Positions 16,663-25,126 of a DNA stretch of 64,000 nucleotides are shown here, one piece after another. Each line of letters opens with the position of its first letter. Position 1 is the stretch's first letter. This DNA comes from Verrucomicrobiota bacterium. Lineage in GTDB: Bacteria > Verrucomicrobiota > Verrucomicrobiia > Chthoniobacterales > JACTMZ01. The notes beneath the pieces were generated by a model. The model was not told the DNA's origin. It made no database searches and was given only the letters and a program-made list of their open reading frames with translations. Where the stretch lies: positions 22,540-86,539 of the forward strand of contig JAQBWH010000004.1 in assembly GCA_027624625.1 (NCBI GenBank). The letters are read 5' to 3'. Position numbers and translations under genes: made by a program.

Positions 16663-18858
16663 CTAATCGGCCACAAATGCAAGCAAAGCCAGCGGCGGCA
16701 AGTTGATTTGAATCGAGTGGCCACGGCTTTGCCAGGGAGTGGGCTCAGAATGGACGCCACCCATGTTGCCGCCGTCGCTGCCGCCGTAAGCTTCGGCGTC
16801 AGTATTAAGGATTTCGCGGTAATGGCCCTCCTTGGGCACGCCGATGCGGTAACCGGCTCGGACCACCGGGGTGGCATTCATGGCGAAGACGAGGCTCTGG
16901 CCACCGGCCGATTTGCGCAGGAAGGCAACGACGCTGTTGTCGGTATCGTGGAAGTCGATCCACTCGAAGCCGTCGTTGGTGTCGTCGAGTTCGTAAAAAG
17001 CCGGGTATTCTTTGTAAATGTGGTTGAGATGTTGGACCAGTCGGCTGAGGCCGGCGTGGAGGGGGAATTGCTTGAGGTGCCAGTCGAGGCTTTGGTTGTA
17101 ACGCCATTCCTCCCACTGGCCGAATTCGCCGCCCTGAAAGAGCAGTTTTTTTCCGGGGTGCGCCCACATCAGGGCGTAGAACATCCGCAAATTGGCGAAT
17201 TTTTGCCACGTGTCTCCCGGCATTTTGCCGAGCAGGGCGCCTTTTCCGTGCACGACCTCGTCGTGGCTGAGGACCAGGATGAAGTGCTCGTGGAAGGCGT
17301 AGAGCAGCGAGAAAGTGATACTGCCTTGGTGATAGCGCCGGTGGATCGGATCAAGACTCATGTAGTCGAGGGAGTCGTGCATCCACCCCATGTTCCATTT
17401 GAATCCGAATCCAAGGCCGCCAAGGTAAGTCGGACGCGACACGCCGGGCCAAGCGGTCGATTCTTCGGCGATGGTGATGATCCCGGGGAAGCGCTCGTAG
17501 CTGACCTCGTTGAAGCGCTTGAGAAAATAGATCGCATCGAGGTTTTCGCGTCCGCCGAAGCTGTTCGGTACCCACTCGCCGCCCTCGCGTGAATAGTCGA
17601 GGTAGAGCATCGAAGCGACGGCGTCCACCCGCAGCCCATCGATGTGGTATTGGTCGAACCAGAAAAGCGCGTTGGCGATGAGGAAATTGCGCACTTCGTT
17701 GCGTCCGTAGTTGAAAATATAGGTTCCCCAATCGCGGTGCTCGCCTTGGCGCGGATCGGCGTGTTCGTAAAGGTGCGTGCCGTCGAACATGGCCAACCCG
17801 TGCGCGTCCTTCGGGAAGTGGGCCGGCACCCAGTCGAGGATGACGCCGATCCCCGCCTGGTGGCAGCTGTCAACAAAGTGGCGGAACTCATCCGGATTGC
17901 CGAATCTGCTGGTCGGTGCGTAGTAGCCCGCCACCTGGTAGCCCCAGGACCCGTCGTAAGGATGCTCGGCCACCGGCATGAGCTCGAGGTGGGTGAAGCC
18001 CATTTCTAAACAGTAGGGAATGAGCCGTTGGGAGAGTTCGATGTAGCTGAGGGGCCGGTTGTCTTCCTCTGCCACGCGTTGCCAGGACGCAAGGTGCACC
18101 TCGTAGATGCTAATCGGCTTTTTGGTCCACTCCTGGCTGGCGCGATACTTCATCCAGCTTTGGTCCGACCAGGCGAATCGCCCGAGGTCGTAGACGATCG
18201 AGGCGGTTTGCTGTCCGTGTTGGCCATAGAAAGCGAACGGGTCGCTCTTCAGGCAGATCTCCCCGTGGTATCCCTTGACCTCAAATTTGTAGTGGCTGCC
18301 TTCTTTGATTCCGGGGATAAAAATTTCCCAGACACCGCTGCCAAGCAATTTGCGCATGGGTTGGACGCGGCCGTCCCAGTGGTTGAAATCACCGACTACG
18401 CTGACGCGCTGCGCGTTGGGGGCCCAGACGCAGAAGACCGTGCCCTCCACGCCATCGACTTCGGTGAGATGCGCTCCGAATTTTTGGTAAAGATCCCAGT
18501 GGTTTCCCTCGGCATGCAGGTAGACGTCCGTATCGCCAAGGATGCGGCCGAAGGAATACGGGTCACGCGTTTCCCACTCTTGGCCATCGTGCGACTTGAG
18601 GCACAAGATGTAAGAAAACTCCGCGGTATTCTTGGGGAGGACTGCTTCGAAAAATCCTTCCGGATGGATTTTCACCGCCTCGAACTTGCGCGCACGATTG
18701 CCAGCGTCGACCACCGTGACCGAGGCCGCATCGGGCCGGAAGACACGCACCGCGAGGAAATCGCCGGTGGGCCGCATGCCCAAAGTGTGGAACGGATCGG
18801 CGTGGCTTGCTTCGAGAAAGGCGGCAAGCTCTTCGGGCGGGACGGTGGACTTCGGCAT
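16663..18858 (-). CDS. glgB: 1,4-alpha-glucan branching enzyme
   Basis: Introduces alpha-1,6 branches into glycogen by cutting and transferring alpha-1,4 chains. 731 residues, GH13 with the usual N-terminal extension and CBM48 (FCVWAPNAQRVSVVGDFN, about 142-159). The catalytic nucleophile is D412 in GLRVDAV and the acid/base E465 in TIAEEST; the third aspartate region is LSHDEVVHGKG. Length and the presence of the N1 domain match E. coli GlgB. No other glycogen gene is adjacent. Gap to the pilT gene upstream is 73 bases. Confidence 0.96.
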   Translation of the reverse strand: MPKSTVPPEELAAFLEASHADPFHTLGMRPTGDFLAVRVFRPDAASVTVVDAGNRARKFEAVKIHPEGFFEAVLPKNTAEFSYILCLKSHDGQEWETRDPYSFGRILGDTDVYLHAEGNHWDLYQKFGAHLTEVDGVEGTVFCVWAPNAQRVSVVGDFNHWDGRVQPMRKLLGSGVWEIFIPGIKEGSHYKFEVKGYHGEICLKSDPFAFYGQHGQQTASIVYDLGRFAWSDQSWMKYRASQEWTKKPISIYEVHLASWQRVAEEDNRPLSYIELSQRLIPYCLEMGFTHLELMPVAEHPYDGSWGYQVAGYYAPTSRFGNPDEFRHFVDSCHQAGIGVILDWVPAHFPKDAHGLAMFDGTHLYEHADPRQGEHRDWGTYIFNYGRNEVRNFLIANALFWFDQYHIDGLRVDAVASMLYLDYSREGGEWVPNSFGGRENLDAIYFLKRFNEVSYERFPGIITIAEESTAWPGVSRPTYLGGLGFGFKWNMGWMHDSLDYMSLDPIHRRYHQGSITFSLLYAFHEHFILVLSHDEVVHGKGALLGKMPGDTWQKFANLRMFYALMWAHPGKKLLFQGGEFGQWEEWRYNQSLDWHLKQFPLHAGLSRLVQHLNHIYKEYPAFYELDDTNDGFEWIDFHDTDNSVVAFLRKSAGGQSLVFAMNATPVVRAGYRIGVPKEGHYREILNTDAEAYGGSDGGNMGGVHSEPTPWQSRGHSIQINLPPLALLAFVAD

Positions 18859-18931
18859 GGAAGGGAGGCGTCAACGACGTCGCAACACGGTAAAAAATAT
18901 CGGGCTCACCCTTGAGCGGCAAGGGCCGTGG

Positions 18932-20029
18932 TCAACCAACTCCGCCCGCGGAGTTGGCCAAAGCTGCATCTTCGGCGGGGAGGAACGGCTTGAAGCGATT
19001 TTTATCGATCGCCTTCATGAAGGCTTCATGCGGCGAGACCAGGCCCTGCTGCAATTGCGCCCAGATGGCATCGTCCATGAATTGCATACCCTGAGCCTTG
19101 CCGCCGACGATGGCGTCCTGCAACTTCTGGGTGGCTCCCTCGCGTATGATGGCAGCCACTGCACTGTTGACCACGAGGATTTCGTTCACCGCGATGCGGC
19201 CGCCGCCGTCCTGACGTTTGAGCAGGAGCTGCGCGACCACGCCGCGCAAGGACGCGGCCAGCATGGTGCGGACTTGGGATTGTTGGTCCGATGGGAAGAC
19301 GTCAATCATACGGTCAACCGTCTTTCGTGCATTGTTGGTGTGGAGGGTGCCGAAAACGAGCAGACCGGTTTCCGCAGCAGTCAGGGCAAGGGAGATGGTC
19401 TCGAGATCGCGCATCTCGCCAACCAGCACGATGTCGGAGTCTTCGCGCAGTGCCGCCTTCAGTCCGGCGGGAAAGTTGACCGAATGTTCCGGGACTTCGC
19501 GCTGGGTGATGATGCTTTTCTTGTTCGAATGGACGAACTCGATCGGTTCTTCCACGGTCACGATGTGCCGGGCGAAGTTTGTGTTGATGTAGTCCATCAA
19601 GGCCGCCAGCGTGGTGCTCTTGCCGGAACCGGTCGGGCCGGTGACGAGGACAAGGCCGCCGCGCAAGTGGCCGAATTCTTTGATCACCGGCGGCAGGGCC
19701 AGTTCCTCGAGCGTGGCAATGCGCGTCGGGATCAAGCGGAAGACCGCGCCGAGGCCGTGCACCTGTTTGAAGTAGTTGCAGCGGAAACGGCTGTCCTCAT
19801 TCATCTCGTAGGCGAAGTCGAGATCGCCTTTGTGCTGGAAACGTTCCCAGTTTTTCGGCGTGCAAATCTCGCTGAGCATGTAGCTCATCTCGTCGGCCGT
19901 GAGGAGTTCCTCGCGGATCGGGATGACGTCGCCGTGACGACGGATTTTGGGTGGTTGCCCCTCGGCGAGATGCAGGTCGGACGCGCCCGCGTCGATCAGA
20001 ACTTGAAAGAATTGGTCGATGTGGGCCAT
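18932..20029 (-). CDS. pilT: Type IV pilus retraction ATPase, PilT family
   Basis: Hexameric cytoplasmic ATPase of 365 residues that depolymerises type IV pili, driving twitching and DNA uptake. Walker A GPTGSGKSTT (131-140), Walker B DIVLVGEMRD (199-208) and the His box TGLLVFGTLHTNNA (221-234) are intact. The Asp box reads TVEEPIEF, with Glu where most PilT proteins have Asp. It follows another PilT-type gene by only 4 bases. The C-terminus is extended by a short alanine-rich tail. Confidence 0.93.
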   Translation of the reverse strand: MAHIDQFFQVLIDAGASDLHLAEGQPPKIRRHGDVIPIREELLTADEMSYMLSEICTPKNWERFQHKGDLDFAYEMNEDSRFRCNYFKQVHGLGAVFRLIPTRIATLEELALPPVIKEFGHLRGGLVLVTGPTGSGKSTTLAALMDYINTNFARHIVTVEEPIEFVHSNKKSIITQREVPEHSVNFPAGLKAALREDSDIVLVGEMRDLETISLALTAAETGLLVFGTLHTNNARKTVDRMIDVFPSDQQSQVRTMLAASLRGVVAQLLLKRQDGGGRIAVNEILVVNSAVAAIIREGATQKLQDAIVGGKAQGMQFMDDAIWAQLQQGLVSPHEAFMKAIDKNRFKPFLPAEDAALANSAGGVG

Positions 20030-20033
20030 GGCT

Positions 20034-21182
20034 TCAGAGTGTGCCGCAGAGTTGTTTCATGATGGGCTTGTCCTCCGAGCGCGCGATGGCCTCATCGGCT
20101 GTGATGACTCCCGCACGATAAAGCCCGGCTAGCGAGTCGTCCATAAGTTGCATCCCGAGTTTTTTGCCGGTTTGGATGATGCCGGGGAGCATGAAAGTTT
20201 TTGCTTCGCGGATGACATTGGCCACGGCGGGGGTGTTCATGAGAACTTCGATTGCCAGGGCACGACCTGCGCCATCGGCGCGGGGCACGAGTTGCTGCGA
20301 GACGATTCCGCGCAGTGATTCGCTGACCATGATGCGGATTTGTTCGCGCTGGTCCACGGGGAAAACGTCGAGAAGACGGTCGAGCGTACGGGCTGCATTG
20401 GCGGTATGGAGCGTACCGAGAACAAGGTGGCCGGTTTCGGATGCGGTGATGGCGAGCGAGATTGTTTCCAGGTCGCGCATTTCACCCACCATGATGACAT
20501 CCGGGTCCTCCCGGAGGGCGCCGCGCAGTGCCGCTCCGAAGGATTCCGTGTGGGTGTGCACTTCCCGCTGGTTCACTTGGCAGCCCCGGGGGGTGAAGAG
20601 GTATTCGATCGGATCCTCCAAGGTGATGATGTGTTCGTGGCGGGTGCGGTTCACTTCTTCGACCAGCGCGGCAAGGGTCGTGCTCTTGCCGCTGCCAACC
20701 GAGCCGGTAACCAGAACGAGCCCGTTCTGGTATTGGGTCAGCATTTTGAGCTGCGGCGGCAAACTGAGTTCGTCCATCGACCGCACGTTGGTCTGGATGA
20801 TCCGGAAAACAAGGTCGTAGCCGAGACGGTGGCGCACCACGCTGGTGCGGTAACGACCCGCCTCGTTGGTGTAGGCAAAGTCAACGTCACCGCGCTCCTC
20901 GAGGAGTTTCTTCTGCGCGTCATTAAGAAAGCCCATGGAGAGTCGCTTGGTGTCGGCGGCCGTGAGTTTATCCGCCTGCAACCAGATCGGCTCAAGGGTA
21001 CCGAAGCGCCGCCAGGTCGGTTGGAGGTTGACGCTGAGGTGGATATCTGAGGCGCCCGATTCCTTGCCGATGGCGAGGTATTGGTCCACGTGCTCGAGGG
21101 CATGTACGTCGGAGGCACCCTCCTCTCTAATGTCGACAGTTGTTGGGTCGGGGGAATCGGACACGGGGGTGGGAATCTTCAC
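20034..21182 (-). CDS. Second type IV pilus retraction ATPase, PilT/PilU family
   Basis: Paralogous retraction ATPase of 382 residues, with an N-terminal extension of about 35 residues compared with its neighbour. Walker A GSVGSGKSTT (160-169), Asp box TLEDPIEY, Walker B DVIMVGEMRD and His box TGHLVLGTLHTANA are all present, so it should be an active ATPase. By analogy with PilT/PilU pairs one copy may be the main motor and the other an accessory; the sequence does not show which. Its ATG overlaps the stop of the small gene upstream (21179) by four bases. Confidence 0.92.
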   Translation of the reverse strand: MKIPTPVSDSPDPTTVDIREEGASDVHALEHVDQYLAIGKESGASDIHLSVNLQPTWRRFGTLEPIWLQADKLTAADTKRLSMGFLNDAQKKLLEERGDVDFAYTNEAGRYRTSVVRHRLGYDLVFRIIQTNVRSMDELSLPPQLKMLTQYQNGLVLVTGSVGSGKSTTLAALVEEVNRTRHEHIITLEDPIEYLFTPRGCQVNQREVHTHTESFGAALRGALREDPDVIMVGEMRDLETISLAITASETGHLVLGTLHTANAARTLDRLLDVFPVDQREQIRIMVSESLRGIVSQQLVPRADGAGRALAIEVLMNTPAVANVIREAKTFMLPGIIQTGKKLGMQLMDDSLAGLYRAGVITADEAIARSEDKPIMKQLCGTL

Positions 21183-21514
21183 GGCTTACGGCCGGATCGC
21201 AAGCTCAGAAGGAGCGGAATCAATTGGCTGACTGCGGCGGGGAGGAGCTTAAGTAGGGTGGGCACCCAGAAAGCAGCCCCGCTGCGCGCAACTCCCTGAA
21301 TTCGAACCTGTTGTGATCGGCCACCTTTTGGGCGCAACAGCAGGGCGGCGGCGAATCCTGCCACGGAGGCGCAAGGCATCCACCACCTCCAGTCCCGCGC
21401 TATTTCGCTGCGAAGTTGATGCAAAGGGTTGGCTGCCTCGGCCAGGTCACGCGCCCTGGCATTCAGTTCTGACCCGGCAGAATCCAGTTCGCGCAGGTAT
21501 TCTTCGCGGTTCAT
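21179..21514 (-). CDS. Small membrane-associated protein, YqjK-like by position
   Basis: A 111-residue basic protein. The N-terminal half is helical and charged (REEYLRELDSAGSELNARAR). A hydrophobic stretch WWMPCASVAGFAAALLL and a second, LLKLLPAAVSQLIPLLLSL, could cross the membrane. It holds the third position in a set whose first two genes resemble YqjD and YqjE, the place of yqjK in enterobacteria, but I cannot claim homology from sequence alone. It overlaps the YqjE-like gene by four bases at one end and pilT by four at the other. Confidence 0.7.
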   Translation of the reverse strand: MNREEYLRELDSAGSELNARARDLAEAANPLHQLRSEIARDWRWWMPCASVAGFAAALLLRPKGGRSQQVRIQGVARSGAAFWVPTLLKLLPAAVSQLIPLLLSLRSGRKP

Positions 21515-21921
21515 GAAAGTTTTTTCACCTCTCGGCGCAAAGCCTCACGGGTTCCGAGAAACAAAACTTTGGTTTTGGTCGTGCGCCTGCGCAAGAGAAC
21601 AAAAATCACAGCCGCCGCCAAGGCGTGCAGCGCGAAGAGGACAAGCAGGGCGGCTGCCCATTCGCCCCCGAGCAGGCTAACGACCGCAACGGTAAGCCCG
21701 ATGAGAAGAAACAAATAGGCGAGCACGGAGGCAACCACGAAGGCCAGACCAAGCAAACCGATGAGCAGTGCTTCACCGCTCGCCTCGCGCAACTCGAGAC
21801 CAAAGAGGCCGGCGAGAGCCCGCAAGAAACGAACTAGCGCCGCGGTGAAAGCGCTGGCCGAAGCTTGAAACTTCGGTGGCTCCGGCACCGTGGCCGGTTC
21901 CGCGCCGGGCGATCTTTTCAT
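21511..21921 (-). CDS. YqjE/Holin-X-like membrane protein
   Basis: A 136-residue protein with two adjacent membrane helices (about 52-76 and 80-110) flanked by a cytoplasmic N-terminus and a basic C-terminus. The layout ALVRFLRALAGLFGLELREA followed by the helical pair fits the phage-holin-like superfamily III (YqjE) proteins that accompany YqjD/ElaB. The function of that family is poorly known; an association with ribosome hibernation at the membrane has been suggested for its partner YqjD. It lies 11 bases downstream of the YqjD-like gene. Confidence 0.72.
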   Translation of the reverse strand: MKRSPGAEPATVPEPPKFQASASAFTAALVRFLRALAGLFGLELREASGEALLIGLLGLAFVVASVLAYLFLLIGLTVAVVSLLGGEWAAALLVLFALHALAAAVIFVLLRRRTTKTKVLFLGTREALRREVKKLS

Positions 21922-21932
21922 GGGCCGCGTGA

Positions 21933-22232
21933 TCAGCGGCGGATGACGAGGCCAAGAACGAATCCGGCAGCCAAGGCGATGCCGACGGCTTGGAGCGGAT
22001 TTTCCCGGATGTATTCCTCACTGTCCTCGCTGAGGGTGCGGGCGCGACCGGTGGTGTCCGACCAGACCTGATTGGCCTTTTCGCGGTATTCACCTGCCCG
22101 TTCGTTTAAAGTGCCACGCAGGTCACTAAGCTTTGCAGCCGCGGCGTCCTTGAACTCTTGAGCCGCTTCGCTGGCGTGGGTCTTGCCACTCTTGAACTTG
22201 TCTGCCGCTTGTTTTATTTCTTTTTCGCTCAT
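21933..22232 (-). CDS. YqjD/ElaB-like C-tail-anchored protein (DUF883)
   Basis: A 99-residue protein with an amphipathic, charged helical body and the C-terminal NPLQAVGIALAAGFVLGLVIRR, the hallmark tail anchor of the YqjD/ElaB/YgaM family. In E. coli these proteins are RpoS-dependent, sit in the inner membrane and bind ribosomes in stationary phase. The sequence EYIRENPLQAVG agrees closely with that motif. It is the first gene of a minus-strand run that leads into the two pilT genes, and a sigma-70-type promoter lies just upstream at 22257-22285. Confidence 0.85.
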   Translation of the reverse strand: MSEKEIKQAADKFKSGKTHASEAAQEFKDAAAAKLSDLRGTLNERAGEYREKANQVWSDTTGRARTLSEDSEEYIRENPLQAVGIALAAGFVLGLVIRR

Positions 22233-22256
22233 AATTTTTTTAAGTTTCGAGCTCTA

Positions 22257-22285
22257 ATTATCGCAGACGGGACAGCGGGTGGCAA
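22257..22285 (-). promoter_or_regulatory. Sigma-70-type promoter for the yqjD-like/pilT run
   Basis: On the minus strand TTGCCA (22280-22285) is followed by a 17-base spacer and GATAAT (22257-22262). Transcription would start near 22250, leaving a leader of about 18 bases before the ATG at 22232. Confidence 0.5.
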
Positions 22286-22343
22286 GTGCCGGAGCATCGT
22301 TTTTCTTGAAGCAAACGTATCCTTGACGGACAAATTACCTCTT

Positions 22344-24233
22344 ATGACCGCCGCCGAGACTTGCCAAGCCGACCACCTATCTCCCGAATTACCGGCACGG
22401 GCCGATGAAATCATCACCCATTATCCGGTTTCCATCCGCAGTGCCGCGGTGCCGCTCCTTCACCTTTGGCAGAACCACTTTGGCTTTATTGATGACAGCG
22501 GAGTGGATTGGATCGCGCGCCGACTCGGCCTCGAACCGATTAATATCCTCGAACTTGTCACCTTTTACCCTTGGTTTCGCCAGACCCCGCCCGGCCAGAC
22601 CACCATCCGGGTTTGCCGCACTTTATCCTGTGCCATGGCTGGCTCCTCCGAGGTCCGCGATGAGCTGCTCCATTGCGCTGGTGCCATGGATACCCCAGAC
22701 CATGGCCATGGGGTGACCAGCCCCGACGGCAAATACACCATCGAGTTCGTCGAATGCCTCGCCAGTTGCGGCACGGCGCCGGTGGCGCTGGTCGGTGACA
22801 AACTGGTGGAGCGCATGAAACCGGCAGACGCCGGCCGCATTCTGCGGGATACCGACCACACATACCGCAAGTCGATCCGTGCCCCCCATCCTGCGGAGAA
22901 GCGCATGATCCTCAAAAATGTCGCCCGCGAGGATTACAACACATCACTCGAATGTTATCTGCGGCACGGCGGATATGATTCTTTGAAAAAAGCGCTGAAG
23001 ATGAAGCCCGAGGAAATCGTGGCTGAACTGAAAACTTCCAACCTGCGCGGTCGTGGCGGGGCCGGTTTTCCGGTCGGGGTGAAATGGAGTTTCATCAAGC
23101 GCGAGGACGGCAAACCGCATTACCTCGTGGTCAACGGTGACGAATCAGAGCCCGGCACTTTCAAAGACCGCTACATTTTGCACGAGGACCCGCATCAACT
23201 ACTCGAAGGCATGATGATCGCCGCTTGGACCCTCAATGTGCACCTCAGCTACATTTACATCCGCTGCGAATTTCCCGAGGCCGCCCGCATCGTGGAAAAA
23301 GCGATCGCCGAAGCCAAAGCGGCCGGCTTGATCGGCCGGGACGTCTGCGGGAGCGGCTTTGCTTGCGATATTTTCGTCCATCAAGGTGCTGGCGCTTACA
23401 TTTGCGGCGAAGAAACCAGCTTACTCGAGTCGCTGGAAGGCAAGCGCCCTTACCCGCGGATCAAGCCACCCTTTTTTCCCGCCGTCTTCGGGCTCTACAA
23501 TTGCCCGACCATCGTCAACAACGTCGAATCGCTCTGCCATGTGAAGCATGTTCTGGCCATGGGCGGCGAGGCATTTGCCAAGCTCGGTTCACCCGGCGAC
23601 GGCGGCACGCGGACCCTTTGCGTGAGCGGGGACGTGCAAAATCCCGGCTACTATGAATTGGGTTGCGGGCAGGTCACCGTCGGGCAGTTGATCAACGAGA
23701 TTTGCGGCGGTCTGAAACCCGGCCGCAAACTCAAGGCGATCATTCCCGGGGGCAGTTCGGCCAAGGTCCTGCGGGCCGGCGAGAAGTTTGCCATGAAGCG
23801 CAAAGGGCCGGACGGCGCCGAGCAAAACGTGCAAGTCGACCTGATGGATCTCGTGCTCGACGCCAGCACGCTGGCCGCGGCCGGTTCGATGATCGGCAGT
23901 GCCGGCGTGATGATTCTCGACGACTCGCGCGACATGCTCTGGGTGCTGAACAACATCAACGATTTCTACGCTCACGAAAGCTGCGGCCAATGCACCCCGT
24001 GCCGCGAAGGCAGTCTTTGGATGTCAAAAGTCACCACCCGCATGCTCAACGGCGACGTCAAACCGACCGATGCGACCCAACTCGTCGGCATCGCCGACCA
24101 CATTGCCGGCCGCACGGTCTGCGCCTTCGGCGAAGCCTGTGCCTGGCCGACCCAGAGTTTCGTCGGCAAGTTCCGCGAGGAATTCGAACCGCGTCCCGCC
24201 GGGGCGAACGGCAACGGCGTCAACGGACACTAA
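22344..24233 (+). CDS. nuoEF: NADH-quinone oxidoreductase, fused subunits E and F
   Basis: Peripheral-arm subunits of respiratory complex I made as one 629-residue chain. Residues 1-180 are NuoE: its [2Fe-2S] ligands are C91, C96 (CRTLSC) and C138, C142 (CLASC). Residues from about 185 are NuoF: FMN-site GRGGAGFPVG (236-245), NADH-site region NGDESEPGTFKDR, and the N3 [4Fe-4S] motif SCGQCTPCREG followed by the distant Cys in TVCAFGEAC. The linker is about 15 residues. NuoE and NuoF are normally separate. Upstream in-frame codons exist back to 22158 but overlap the divergent promoter region, so ATG 22344 was used. No other nuo gene is adjacent; nuoD is near 34 kb. Confidence 0.93.
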   Translation: MTAAETCQADHLSPELPARADEIITHYPVSIRSAAVPLLHLWQNHFGFIDDSGVDWIARRLGLEPINILELVTFYPWFRQTPPGQTTIRVCRTLSCAMAGSSEVRDELLHCAGAMDTPDHGHGVTSPDGKYTIEFVECLASCGTAPVALVGDKLVERMKPADAGRILRDTDHTYRKSIRAPHPAEKRMILKNVAREDYNTSLECYLRHGGYDSLKKALKMKPEEIVAELKTSNLRGRGGAGFPVGVKWSFIKREDGKPHYLVVNGDESEPGTFKDRYILHEDPHQLLEGMMIAAWTLNVHLSYIYIRCEFPEAARIVEKAIAEAKAAGLIGRDVCGSGFACDIFVHQGAGAYICGEETSLLESLEGKRPYPRIKPPFFPAVFGLYNCPTIVNNVESLCHVKHVLAMGGEAFAKLGSPGDGGTRTLCVSGDVQNPGYYELGCGQVTVGQLINEICGGLKPGRKLKAIIPGGSSAKVLRAGEKFAMKRKGPDGAEQNVQVDLMDLVLDASTLAAAGSMIGSAGVMILDDSRDMLWVLNNINDFYAHESCGQCTPCREGSLWMSKVTTRMLNGDVKPTDATQLVGIADHIAGRTVCAFGEACAWPTQSFVGKFREEFEPRPAGANGNGVNGH

Positions 24234-24260
24234 AGCGGACTAGAAAAAACTTAAACCGCT

Positions 24261-24986
24261 CTAAAGCTGATATTCCGGGAGCACGTAAACAATCCGCCCG
24301 CACTGCTCGCAGGAGACGACCGTGGTGCCGAGTTTGGCATCGCGTAAGGTCGCCGGAGTAACGGTCATGTGGCAACCGGAGCAGTGGTTGCCCTCAAGAG
24401 GGACGATGGCGCGACCGGCCTTGTTCAGGAACAACTTTTCGTAGAGATCGAACAAGTCCTCGTCGCCGGCTTTCACTTCCGCGGCGATCGCTTCGCGCTC
24501 GACTTTCAGTTCGTCGGCCCGGCCCTGCAGCACACCAACTTTGTCGTCGGCGGTTTTCAGCAGGGCGGCGACGCGGTTTTTTTCCGCATTGAATTTGGCC
24601 TCGGCTGCGGTGATGGCCGGCTTGAGGTCTTCGGTCTCCTGCATCAGTTCGAGTTCACGATCTTCAATGACAACAATGTCTTGCTCGGCCCGCTCAATCT
24701 CGTGCTTCAGCGCGGTGTATTCCTCGTTCTTGCGCGTCTCCAATTGCTGGGTGCGGTATTTGGCGATTTGCCCGCGTTTGGCGGCCGCCTCGACCTCGAG
24801 GCGCTTGCGCTCCACCTCGATTTCTTTGGCCCGGGTTTTGTCGCCTTCCAGTTTGGCTTGCGCCACAGCGAGTTCCTTTTCCAAGAAAGACTTTTCGCCC
24901 GGCACGGCATTGATTTCGCGGAGAAAAGTTTGCAGCCGTTGGTCTCGCTCCTGCAGGAGGAGAAGTTTCTCCAGAATTTCTACCAT
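24261..24986 (-). CDS. Coiled-coil protein with C-terminal C4 zinc ribbon (DUF164/CT398 type)
   Basis: A 241-residue cytoplasmic protein: about 180 residues of charged helical hairpin, then a zinc ribbon formed by HCSGCHMTV and VSCEQCGRIVY near the C-terminus. This is the layout of the C4-type zinc-ribbon family often annotated as a putative nucleic-acid-binding or flagellar-like coiled-coil protein (CT398, HP0958 relatives). Its role outside epsilonproteobacteria is unclear. It lies 140 bases downstream of the vWA gene on the same strand and converges with nuoEF, 27 bases away. Confidence 0.85.
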   Translation of the reverse strand: MVEILEKLLLLQERDQRLQTFLREINAVPGEKSFLEKELAVAQAKLEGDKTRAKEIEVERKRLEVEAAAKRGQIAKYRTQQLETRKNEEYTALKHEIERAEQDIVVIEDRELELMQETEDLKPAITAAEAKFNAEKNRVAALLKTADDKVGVLQGRADELKVEREAIAAEVKAGDEDLFDLYEKLFLNKAGRAIVPLEGNHCSGCHMTVTPATLRDAKLGTTVVSCEQCGRIVYVLPEYQL

Positions 24987-25126
24987 GATGCGTTCTTCTA
25001 GGCTTTCCCATGCGGGGCGACCAGCAAGAATTCCGGTTGTTTCTCCGGCTGGCGCCGATTGCTCCCTTGCCGCCGCCGCGTTTCGGCCCGTGGCGGCCGC
25101 TCCTGGCCGCAGCGCCCAATATCTGG

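Noticed and set aside
18632..20062. Plus-strand open frame (476 codons) opposite glgB and pilT
   Set aside because: Shadow of the pilT gene; no domain seen.
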